Assembly: GCA_005779435.1 (NCBI GenBank)
Contig: SXJH01000212.1
Span: 1-13,176, forward strand
Direction: 5' to 3'
Origin: Nitrosomonas sp.
Lineage (GTDB): Bacteria > Pseudomonadota > Gammaproteobacteria > Burkholderiales > Nitrosomonadaceae
Length of the DNA: 13,176 nt
Part shown: positions 1 to 6,680 of the stretch, in pieces
Layout: each line of letters starts with the position of its first letter
Position numbering within the stretch: position 1 is the first letter of the stretch
Notes under the pieces: generated by a model
Told to the model about the DNA's origin: nothing
Database searches by the model: none
The model's input: only the letters and a program-made list of their open reading frames with translations
Made by a program: the position numbers and the translations under genes

Positions 1-756
1 AAAATCGCGTTCCAATAAAGTGGGTATGGCGCCGCAATGCCGGTAGGCTTTTTCCAGCAAGCGCCACACCGGATCGATCACGTCCGCGCCATGCGTATCG
101 ACGATCAAATCCTCCGCTTCCCGGTAATGCCCGGCAACGTGGATATAACGGATGCGCTCAGCGGGCAATTGCCGCAGAAAAACCTCGGCATCGTAGCGAT
201 GATTGACGCTGTTGACATAAATATTATTGACGTCGAGCAATAGATCACAATCCGCTTCCTGCAGTACCGCATTCAGAAAATCGATTTCTTCCATCCGTTT
301 GCCGGGTGCGGCGTAGTAAGAAACATTTTCCACGGCGATGCGCCGTTCCAATATGTCTTGCACACGCCGGATGCGGCTTGCCACGTAATGCACCGCTTCT
401 TCGGTAAAAGGAATCGGCATCAGATCGTATAAATGTCCGTCGTCGCTGCAATAACTGAGGTGCTCGCTGTAATAGCGGATATGGTGCTCTTTTAGAAAAC
501 GCTTCAACCGCTGCAGAAAGGCCTCGTCCAATGGCGACGGGCCGCCGATCGAGAGCGACAATCCATGACAAATGAAAGGAAATTTCTCGGTCAGCGCACG
601 AAGTTGCTTGCCGTACCGTCCGCCGACCCCGATCCAATTTTCAGGAGCGATTTCCCAAAAATCGACCGCGTGCGCGGCTTGGTCCGCCAGCGAATTGAGC
701 ATTGCGCGCCGCAGACCGAGACCGGCGCCATGAACAGGATAATGCCCGCTGCTCAT
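1..756 (-). CDS. hvfB: DUF692 / MNIO-family RiPP maturase (HvfB/BufB-like), 3' end off window
   Basis: Multinuclear non-heme iron-dependent oxidative enzyme of the DUF692 family (MbnB/BufB/HvfB group), expected to modify cysteines of the precursor encoded just upstream. The reading frame is open for 252 residues and runs off the left edge. Family motifs visible in order: GAGLGLR (10-16), WEIAPENW (34-41), CHGLSLSIG (63-71), SEHLSY (97-102), ENVSYY (143-148), LLLDVNN (172-178), NH (185-186), IHVAGH (205-210), DTHG (220-223) and ERD (249-251). The His, Glu and Asp residues in these motifs are the ones the family uses to hold iron. The ATG lies 12 bases after the precursor stop, an in-frame stop lies just upstream, and no good ribosome binding site is seen, so translation is probably coupled. 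A partner protein (HvfC/BufC, DUF2063) would be expected past the left edge. The family call is firm; the exact Hvf subtype rests on the precursor. Confidence 0.9.
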   Translation of the reverse strand, partial: MSSGHYPVHGAGLGLRRAMLNSLADQAAHAVDFWEIAPENWIGVGGRYGKQLRALTEKFPFICHGLSLSIGGPSPLDEAFLQRLKRFLKEHHIRYYSEHLSYCSDDGHLYDLMPIPFTEEAVHYVASRIRRVQDILERRIAVENVSYYAAPGKRMEEIDFLNAVLQEADCDLLLDVNNIYVNSVNHRYDAEVFLRQLPAERIRYIHVAGHYREAEDLIVDTHGADVIDPVWRLLEKAYRHCGAIPTLLERDF

Positions 757-768
757 GGTTGCGGCAGT

Positions 769-1110
769 CTACTTTTTAGAACCGCCGCATTTGCCTTCAC
801 CGCATTTACCTTCTTGCTCGGATTTCTTGCCGCCGCATTTACCTTCCATATTTTGCTTCATTTCACCCTTGTTGCCGCACTTACCTTCACCGCATTTGCC
901 TTCCTGGGCGGCTTTTTTACCGCCGCATTTGCCTTCCTGTTCGGCTTTATTTGCGTTGTCGGCAGAAGCCAACTGCATATAACCGCCGGATAATTCATTC
1001 AGCGCAAACGGATTGGCATTGCTCTCGGCTGCCAGATTGCTCGCAGCCAGGCCGGTAACCAATGCAGCGCCCAAGGCAATTGAAACAGGTTTGATGGTTT
1101 TTTTCGACAT
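769..1110 (-). CDS. hvfA: HvfA-like EGKCG-repeat RiPP metallophore precursor
   Basis: A 113-residue exported precursor peptide. The N-terminus is a signal peptide: KK at 3-4, a hydrophobic run from about 9 to 28, and probable cleavage after the Ala-Ala near 27-28. A spacer containing NELSGGYMQLA (38-48) follows, then a Cys/Gly/Lys/Glu-rich core from about 57. All six cysteines (62, 73, 78, 92, 103, 108) lie in GKCG motifs, mostly EGKCG. Relatives with EGKCG motifs are HvfA-type peptides whose cysteines are converted by an MNIO enzyme plus partner into oxazolone/thioamide copper ligands; that chemistry is established for relatives and inferred here. The DUF2282-type BufA1 precursor lacks this repeat pattern. 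The ATG has a GGAGA site about 8 bases upstream. The MNIO gene follows directly, which supports the assignment. The mature peptide would act in the periplasm or outside the cell. Confidence 0.88.
   Translation of the reverse strand: MSKKTIKPVSIALGAALVTGLAASNLAAESNANPFALNELSGGYMQLASADNANKAEQEGKCGGKKAAQEGKCGEGKCGNKGEMKQNMEGKCGGKKSEQEGKCGEGKCGGSKK
778..936 (-). repeat. Internal tandem duplication of the metallophore core
   Basis: Residues 59-81 and 89-111 of the precursor are near-copies with an exact 30-residue (90-bp) offset. Each carries the order EGKCGGKK, then EGKCGEGKCG. Cys pairs 62/92, 73/103 and 78/108 are in register. The six-cysteine core therefore looks like a doubled three-cysteine module with a linker rich in Met, Lys and Gln between the halves. 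Confidence 0.9.
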
Positions 1111-1277
1111 TGTATTTTCTCCATTAGAAAAATAATAAAAATTTAGTCCGTAATAATAACTGCAAATTGAAAAGAAATTGTCGATTTCTTTCTTGCTTTT
1201 TTTGCATGCGCCTCTCTGTTAAACTCAGTGCCTCAATAATTATTATAAAAATATGCCTGCAAATTAAGGAGCTTTTC
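1111..1277. promoter_or_regulatory. Divergent control region between hvfA and the membrane-protein gene
   Basis: This AT-rich intergenic stretch separates two divergent start codons. It holds a perfect inverted repeat, AAAGAAAT (1171-1178) and ATTTCTTT (1184-1191), around TGTCG; it could be an operator or a hairpin. The nonamer CTGCAAATT occurs directly repeated at 1160-1168 and 1258-1266. TATTATAAA near 1240-1249 is a plausible -10 region for the rightward gene. Ribosome sites are AAGGAG at 1266-1271 for the rightward gene and GGAGA for hvfA. I could not assign a convincing -35/-10 pair for hvfA or recognise a known metalloregulator box. Confidence 0.45.
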
Positions 1278-2000
1278 ATGTTTAACAAACCCAACCAGTT
1301 GGTTTTCTATATCAATGTATCGGTCGTCATTTTTGGCGTATTGGTGACACTGCTGACCCCGTTTCCCATCGTCGGATTAATTATCGCAATCTGCGCGGTG
1401 TTATTGATTCTTGATCAAATCAGACAAAACAAATCCGCATTCGCTATCGCCGATCTGAAAAAAATCCTGACCGTGCACGATACCGGCGGCAATAAAGCGA
1501 CGCTGATGCAGACACAGATGACAACCGCATGCCATAGCGGCAATTCGGAATACTGGTTTAGAAACATTCGCGCTATCGGCAGCATCGGTAATTTTAAAAT
1601 CAACAGCAACAATCCGGACGATCAACGAAAGGAAAATGGCAGTTACCATGTCTGCATGAGCATTCCGCCGGAACTGAAACTGATGGACGGCTCAAATTTA
1701 ACGCTAACCTGCGAATATCAGGATGCTTTCACGCAAAGCGAAGGCACCCTCTCTCATACGGTCGGCGACGATACGCAACACTTGCATATGGCGGTTCAAT
1801 TGCCCGAAGGACGCGAGGTGGCAACCGCACGCTTTTTCTGCAAATACAACGACCGGGAAGAAGCACTGTTGCCCCCTGTCGTCACCGGCAAAACAAAAAT
1901 CGAGGCCGATGTCGACAATCCGAGACTGGGCGCGGAATATTGCTTGCAGTGGCATTGGGCGGATGACGGCTTCTTCAAGAAAATAAGCCGCTTGTTCTAA
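1278..2000 (+). CDS. Hypothetical protein, N-terminal membrane hairpin with a soluble domain
   Basis: I do not recognise a family. The 240-residue product has two adjacent hydrophobic segments (about 8-27 and 30-46, separated by Thr-Pro-Phe-Pro), then a hydrophilic domain from about 48 to the end, probably cytoplasmic if the hairpin spans the membrane twice. The soluble part has five scattered Cys (85, 126, 145, 188, 222) with no metal-site spacing I recognise. The ATG at 1278 follows AAGGAG at 7 bases. The frame stays open upstream to 1167, but that extension would cover the AT-rich promoter region and encode an atypical leader, so I reject it. It is divergent from the metallophore operon and ends in its own terminator, so it is probably a single-gene transcript. 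A link to copper handling is only positional. Confidence 0.7.
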   Translation: MFNKPNQLVFYINVSVVIFGVLVTLLTPFPIVGLIIAICAVLLILDQIRQNKSAFAIADLKKILTVHDTGGNKATLMQTQMTTACHSGNSEYWFRNIRAIGSIGNFKINSNNPDDQRKENGSYHVCMSIPPELKLMDGSNLTLTCEYQDAFTQSEGTLSHTVGDDTQHLHMAVQLPEGREVATARFFCKYNDREEALLPPVVTGKTKIEADVDNPRLGAEYCLQWHWADDGFFKKISRLF

Positions 2001-2029
2001 TGCGGCGGCATAGCCAGTACATATCCTCA

Positions 2030-2062
2030 AAAAAGGCCGGATTGAAAAATACCGGCCTTTTT
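2030..2062 (+). terminator. Strong Rho-independent terminator
   Basis: AAAAAGGCCGG (2030-2040) pairs perfectly with CCGGCCTTTTT (2052-2062) around an 11-base AT-rich loop. The GC-rich inner stem and the run of Ts fit an intrinsic terminator for the upstream membrane-protein gene. The flanking A run makes it potentially bidirectional. It ends seven bases before the murJ start codon. Confidence 0.9.
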
Positions 2063-2069
2063 AACAACC

Positions 2070-3608
2070 TTGAATTTACTTAAAGCCCTCGCTGCGGTCA
2101 GCAGCATGACCTTTGTTTCGCGTATTCTCGGTTTTTTACGCGATATCCTGATCGCGCGAATTTTCGGTGCCGGTATGGCAACCGATGCTTTCTTCGTTGC
2201 TTTCCGTATCCCGAATCTATTGCGGCGGATTTTTGCCGAAGGTGCATTTTCCCAAGCATTCGTGCCCATTCTCGCGGAATATAAAAACACCCGCACGCCG
2301 GAAGAAACGCAAGATCTCGTCGATCACATCACGACACTTCTGGGTTTGGCATTGTTCGTCGTCACACTGATCGGCATCGTGGCGGCACCGCTGATCATTT
2401 ATATCAGCGCACCGGGTTTTTCCGGAGACCCCGCCAAGTTCAATTTGACCGTCGAGTTGCTGCAAATCACGTTCCCGTACATTTTATTCATTTCCCTGGT
2501 CGCGTTAGCGGGCGGCATTTTGAATACTTACGGCAAATTTAACGTGCCTGCCGTTACCCCGGCGCTGCTGAATTTATCGTTTATCGGTTGCGCATTATGG
2601 TTGACGCCGCTGCTCAATCCGCCGGTATTGGCATTGGCTTGGGCGGTTTTTATCGGTGGCATGCTGCAATTGGCGTTTCAAATTCCGTTTCTGCTGCGCC
2701 TCAAATTATTGCCGCGCATCCGGTTTAGAACTGCGGACACCGGCGCCTGGCGCGTCATTAAACAGATGGGTCCGGCTATTTTCGGGGTATCGGTAGGACA
2801 AATCAGTCTGCTGATCAACACCATTTTTGCTTCGCTGCTGGTAACCGGCAGCGTATCCTGGCTGTATTATGCCGACCGTCTGATGGAATTCCCGGCAGGC
2901 CTGCTGGGCGTTGCCCTCGGCACGATCTTGCTGCCGTCGCTGGCAAGGCATTACAGCAACCATAGCGGCGAAGAATATTCCCGTCTGCTCGACTGGGGAT
3001 TGCGCATGACCATGCTGCTCACATTGCCGGCAGCATTGGCGCTGGCAATACTGGCGACCCCTCTGATTGCGACGTTGTTTCACCACGGCGCGTTTACCGC
3101 ACATGATGTATTGATGACGCGCAACGCGCTGATCGCTTACAGTATCGGTTTACTCGGATTGATTTTGGTGAAAGTACTCGCACCGGGGTTTTATGCACGG
3201 CAAAACATCAAAACACCGGTAAAAATCGCCGTTATCACACTGATTGCGACGCAGTTGATGAACCTTGCATTTATCGTTCCTTTCCAGCACGCCGGATTGG
3301 CGTTGGCAATCGGCCTGGGTGCCTGCATCAATGCGGGATTGCTGTACTATAAACTGCGCAGTCACGAAATTTACCAACCGCAGCCGGGATGGTCGGCGTT
3401 TCTTGCAAAAATACTGATCGCTCTGGCAGCGATGGGAACGTTTCTGTGGTTTGCGGCGGGCTCCGATGCTTCCTGGTTAAGCGGTTCCGCACTTGACCGC
3501 ACCATCCGGTTAAGCTGGATTGTCGCTGCGGGTGCGGCAAGCTACTTTGCCGCATTGTGGTTATTGGGGTTTCGCGTTAAGGATTTTGTTCAGAAACAAA
3601 CAGTATAA
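2070..3608 (+). CDS. murJ: Lipid II flippase MurJ (MviN)
   Basis: Integral inner-membrane flippase of the MOP superfamily that moves lipid II to the periplasmic side for peptidoglycan synthesis. The product is 512 residues, the usual length, with many hydrophobic segments across its length. The N-terminus has the family signature SRILGFLRD (17-25) and, near 50-67, IPNLLRRIFAEGAFSQAFVP, carrying the Arg residues needed for transport in E. coli MurJ. The start is TTG: the next ATG (2107) would remove the conserved first helix. No ribosome binding site is visible, because the seven bases before TTG directly follow the upstream terminator. The stop TAA forms part of the target duplication of the adjacent mobile element. 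The gene converges on folE2. A promoter must lie upstream of or inside the terminator; I could not locate it. Confidence 0.95.
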   Translation: MNLLKALAAVSSMTFVSRILGFLRDILIARIFGAGMATDAFFVAFRIPNLLRRIFAEGAFSQAFVPILAEYKNTRTPEETQDLVDHITTLLGLALFVVTLIGIVAAPLIIYISAPGFSGDPAKFNLTVELLQITFPYILFISLVALAGGILNTYGKFNVPAVTPALLNLSFIGCALWLTPLLNPPVLALAWAVFIGGMLQLAFQIPFLLRLKLLPRIRFRTADTGAWRVIKQMGPAIFGVSVGQISLLINTIFASLLVTGSVSWLYYADRLMEFPAGLLGVALGTILLPSLARHYSNHSGEEYSRLLDWGLRMTMLLTLPAALALAILATPLIATLFHHGAFTAHDVLMTRNALIAYSIGLLGLILVKVLAPGFYARQNIKTPVKIAVITLIATQLMNLAFIVPFQHAGLALAIGLGACINAGLLYYKLRSHEIYQPQPGWSAFLAKILIALAAMGTFLWFAAGSDASWLSGSALDRTIRLSWIVAAGAASYFAALWLLGFRVKDFVQKQTV

Positions 3609-3609
3609 A

Positions 3610-3752
3610 GGAAACGCTGATTAATTCGGCGAACGAGATGAAGCACGAGGCGCACGGAACGCAGCGACCGAAACATATCAATGCGATAGGCGAGGGAGCG
3701 AGTACCGCGCAACGAAGTGATTCGCTCGTACAGCCAATTAATCAGCGTTTCC
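3610..3752 (+). mobile_element. 143-bp MITE-like element, copy 1
   Basis: A non-coding element with terminal inverted repeats: GGAAACGCTGATTAATT at the left, and its exact complement ending CAGCGTTTCC at the right. It is flanked by the 4-bp duplication TAAA (3606-3609 and 3753-3756). The left TAAA includes the murJ stop codon. There is no ORF of note inside. A copy in opposite orientation with about 91% identity by eye (13 mismatches over 143) lies at 6538-6680. It would be moved by a transposase in trans; none is in the window. Confidence 0.9.
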
Positions 3753-3767
3753 TAAAGCAAAAAGGCT

Positions 3768-4586
3768 TTATCCGTTCTTAGCCGACCTTGCTTTCTTCTC
3801 GTTTTCGATCAAGGCATACGCGGAGTGATTGTGTATCGATTCGAAATTTTCCGATTCGACCACATAGGCATCGATACGATCATCGCGATTGAGCACTTCC
3901 GCAATATCCCTGACGATGTCTTCAACGAACTTGGGATTATCGTAGGCTTTCTCGGTGACGTATTTCTCATCCGGCCGCTTCAACAATCCATACAATTCGC
4001 AGGATGCATTCGTTTCGGCAATGCGGATGATGTCTTCTATCCACACGAAGCTATTGGTGCGCACGGAAATGGTGACATGCGAACGCTGGTTATGCGCGCC
4101 GTAATCGGAAATTTTCTTTGAACAAGGACACAAGCTCGTTACCGGAACCAGGACTTTCATCGTGAAAAAATACTCGCCATTTTTGATTTCACCGATGAAT
4201 GTGACTTCATAATCCAGCAAACTCCTGACTTGCGAAACAGGCGCGGACTTATTGATGAAGTAAGGAAAGGTCATTTCGATATGACCCGAATCGGTTTCCA
4301 GCTTTGCGGTCATTTCGCGCAAAATGGTTTGGAACGATTCCACCGAAATTTCCCGTTCGTGGCTGTTCAGTATCTCGACAAAACGGGACATATGCGTGCC
4401 TTTGAAATTATGCGGCAAATTCACGTACATGTTAAAAACCGCGATCGTATGCTGCACGCCATCGCTTTTGTCGGCCACAACCACCGGATGGCGAATCGCT
4501 TTGATGCCTACCCGGTCAATGGCGATGCGCCGCGTATCGGGCGAACTCTGCACATCGGCAATTGGAAAATCTATTTGTTTGTTCAC
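3768..4586 (-). CDS. folE2: GTP cyclohydrolase IB (FolE2)
   Basis: Converts GTP to 7,8-dihydroneopterin triphosphate, the first step towards folate and related pterins; type IB enzymes do not depend strictly on zinc. The product is 272 residues, the normal length. Motifs: DVQSSPDTRR (11-20), GTHMSRF (63-69), the active-site segment SLCPCSK (151-157) with its Cys pair, and AHNQRSH (164-170). The start is GTG after a strong GGGAGAGGA site. An overlapping ATG two bases upstream opens directly onto TGA (ATGTGA), so it is not the start. It is the last gene of the xseB-ispA-dxs-folE2 set, 69 bases after dxs, and its 3' end is followed closely by mobile element copy 1. Confidence 0.96.
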   Translation of the reverse strand: MNKQIDFPIADVQSSPDTRRIAIDRVGIKAIRHPVVVADKSDGVQHTIAVFNMYVNLPHNFKGTHMSRFVEILNSHEREISVESFQTILREMTAKLETDSGHIEMTFPYFINKSAPVSQVRSLLDYEVTFIGEIKNGEYFFTMKVLVPVTSLCPCSKKISDYGAHNQRSHVTISVRTNSFVWIEDIIRIAETNASCELYGLLKRPDEKYVTEKAYDNPKFVEDIVRDIAEVLNRDDRIDAYVVESENFESIHNHSAYALIENEKKARSAKNG

Positions 4587-4655
4587 ATTCCTCTCCCTTA
4601 CGGAAGCGTATCCCCGATAACAGCATGGCTCTTAACCAATTGATTCCTTACCCTG

Positions 4656-6500
4656 TCATTCAGGAAATATCGACCGCACTGATTTGATAATCCCGGTTTT
4701 ATCCAACCCGCAATCCGACAACATTTGCGCATGATCGCCTTGTTCGATAAAAACGTCCGGCAGTCCAAGCTGCAACACTTTGACGACCATACGCTGACTG
4801 TTCAGCGATTCCGTCACCGCACCGCCAGCGCCACCCATCACGGTATTTTCTTCCACAGTCACCAATAAGTCATGACTGGCGGCAAGCGATGCCACCAAGT
4901 CGTCATCCAGCGGCTTAATAAAACGCATGTTGGCGACTGTTGCATTCAATTCTTCCGCCGCTTGCAAACAAGGTTGCAGCATACTGCCAAAAGCCAGCAG
5001 TGCAATCTTCTCGCCCTGACGCCGCACTTCTCCGCGACCGACCGGCAATGCCTGCATGGCTTTTTGAACGGCAGCGCCCGGTCCGGTTCCCCTTGGATAA
5101 CGAACCGCAGACGGCGTATCCAGCTTGAAAGCGGTGTAGAGCATTTGCCGGCATTCGTTTTCATCGGATGGCGCCATGATCGTTATATTGGGAATGCAGC
5201 GCAAGTATGATAAATCGAAGCTGCCTGCATGCGTCGGGCCATCCGCTCCGACTAACCCCGCCCGGTCGATGGCAAAAACCACCGGCAAATTCTGTATCGC
5301 GACATCGTGAATCAATTGATCGTAGGCACGCTGCAAGAAAGTGGAGTAAATCGCCACCACCGGTTTCAAACCGTCGCACGCAGCACCGGCGGCAAATGTA
5401 ACCGCATGTTGTTCGGCAATGCCGACATCGAAATACCGCTCGGGGTATTCCTGCGAAAAACGAACCAAACCCGATCCTTCGCGCATCGCCGGAGTAACGC
5501 CGATCAAGCGGGAATCCAACGCCGCCATGTCGCATAACCAGTCACCGAATATTTGTGTATACGCCGGTTTGCCCGGGGGCTTGGAAACAATGCCTTTCTT
5601 TGGATCGAATTTGCCAACGCCGTGATACAAAATGGGATCTTCTTCCGCCATTTTGTAACCGGCCCCTTTCCGGGTTACCACATGCAAGAACTGCGGTCCA
5701 TCCAATTGTTTGATGTTTTTCAGGGTCGTGATCAAAACATCGAGATCGTGACCATCGATAGGGCCGATATAATTGAATCCGAATTCTTCAAATAAGGTTC
5801 CGGGCGTAACCATGCCTTTGACATGCTCTTCCGCGCGTTTGGCCAATTCCAAAACGGGCGGCACGACACCGAGCACTTTCTCACCGGCACGCCTGGCCGT
5901 CGCGTAAAAACGCCCGGACATCAATTTGGCCAAATAATTATTCAATGCGCCGACCGGCGGCGAAATCGACATGTCGTTGTCATTCAGGATAACCAATAAA
6001 TTAGCGTCCATGACACCAGCGTTGTTCAGCGCTTCGAACGCCATCCCGGCGCTCATCGCACCGTCGCCGATGATGGCAATCGCATGCCTGTCCGTATTGT
6101 TCAAACGAGCAGCGATCGCCATTCCCAATGCGGCACTGATCGACGTGCTGGAATGCGCGGTACCGAATGCATCGTATTCGCTTTCATCGCGGCGCGGGAA
6201 ACCGGCGATACCGCCTTGCATGCGCAATTTGCTCATCCCTTCGCGCCGCCCGGTCAGAATTTTATGTGCATACGTTTGATGCCCCACATCCCACACCAAT
6301 TGATCGTTTGGCGTGTTAAATACATAGTGCAGCGCGATGGTTAATTCAACCGTTCCCAGATTGGAAGATAAGTGTCCGCCGGTCTTTGCTACCGATTCGA
6401 TCAAAAAGCTGCGCAGTTCCTTGGCAAACTGCGGCAATTTCTTTTGATCCAATTCACGCAACTGGGATGGGGAATTAATGGTATCTAACAGTGGATACAT
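4656..6500 (-). CDS. dxs: 1-deoxy-D-xylulose-5-phosphate synthase
   Basis: Thiamine-diphosphate enzyme condensing pyruvate with glyceraldehyde 3-phosphate, the entry step of the MEP isoprenoid pathway. The product is 614 residues, close to E. coli Dxs. Visible features: GGHLSSNLG (41-49) with the conserved His, WDVGHQTYAHK (70-80), the ThDP/Mg site GDGAMSAG (145-152) with NDND (173-176), and the transketolase pyrimidine-binding domain (DVGIAEQHAV, then DRAGLVGADGPTHAG) in the second half. ATG at 6500 matches the family start; the ribosome site is weak. It follows ispA in the same direction but is cut off from it by a 143-bp mobile element, which leaves only 33 bases of original leader including a run of eight Ts. 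Its product feeds the pathway that supplies IspA with C5 units. Confidence 0.98.
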   Translation of the reverse strand: MYPLLDTINSPSQLRELDQKKLPQFAKELRSFLIESVAKTGGHLSSNLGTVELTIALHYVFNTPNDQLVWDVGHQTYAHKILTGRREGMSKLRMQGGIAGFPRRDESEYDAFGTAHSSTSISAALGMAIAARLNNTDRHAIAIIGDGAMSAGMAFEALNNAGVMDANLLVILNDNDMSISPPVGALNNYLAKLMSGRFYATARRAGEKVLGVVPPVLELAKRAEEHVKGMVTPGTLFEEFGFNYIGPIDGHDLDVLITTLKNIKQLDGPQFLHVVTRKGAGYKMAEEDPILYHGVGKFDPKKGIVSKPPGKPAYTQIFGDWLCDMAALDSRLIGVTPAMREGSGLVRFSQEYPERYFDVGIAEQHAVTFAAGAACDGLKPVVAIYSTFLQRAYDQLIHDVAIQNLPVVFAIDRAGLVGADGPTHAGSFDLSYLRCIPNITIMAPSDENECRQMLYTAFKLDTPSAVRYPRGTGPGAAVQKAMQALPVGRGEVRRQGEKIALLAFGSMLQPCLQAAEELNATVANMRFIKPLDDDLVASLAASHDLLVTVEENTVMGGAGGAVTESLNSQRMVVKVLQLGLPDVFIEQGDHAQMLSDCGLDKTGIIKSVRSIFPE

Positions 6501-6537
6501 TCAGGGCCTGAAAAAAAATAATAGAAATGACACCTAG

Positions 6538-6680
6538 GAAAACGCTGATTTATTGACTGCACGAGCGAATCACTTCGTTGCGCGGTACTCGCTCCCTCGC
6601 CTATCTTGTCGATATGTCTCAGTTGCTGCGTTCCATGCGCCTCGTGCTTCATCTCGTTCGCCGAATTAATCAGCGTCTCC
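6538..6680 (-). mobile_element. 143-bp MITE-like element, copy 2, inside the ispA-dxs operon
   Basis: Same family and exact length as the element at 3610-3752, in opposite orientation. Ends are GAAAACGCTGATT at the left and AATTAATCAGCGTCTCC at the right, with a few mismatches between them. It is flanked by the 4-bp duplication CTAG (6534-6537 and 6681-6684). The right-hand CTAG contains the ispA stop codon TAG. The element separates ispA from dxs and may affect transcript continuity or stability. No coding potential. Confidence 0.9.

Noticed and set aside
778..936. Recurring CCGCCGCATTTGCC-like units resembling a minisatellite or short CRISPR-type array
   Set aside because: The units are the reverse complement of codons for EGKCG and GGKK in the metallophore precursor; spacing is explained by the coding sequence.
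565..993. Phe/Ala-rich plus-strand reading frame
   Set aside because: It is antisense to the MNIO and precursor genes, and its Phe/Ala bias is just the complement of Lys/Gly codons.
769..1110. Classification of the precursor as a DUF2282 BufA1 bufferin
   Set aside because: BufA1 peptides have a different cysteine arrangement; here all Cys are in GKCG repeats, which fits HvfA better.
1167..1277. Upstream extension of the membrane-protein gene
   Set aside because: AT-rich, covers the palindrome and promoter region, and ATG 1278 has a strong AAGGAG site.
3757..3775. Weak AAAGC/GCTTT hairpin as the folE2 terminator
   Set aside because: Stem too short and overlaps the folE2 stop; the adjacent element hairpin is a better candidate boundary.
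4872..5795. Several plus-strand frames of 60-110 codons
   Set aside because: All are antisense to dxs, which is intact with strong motif support.
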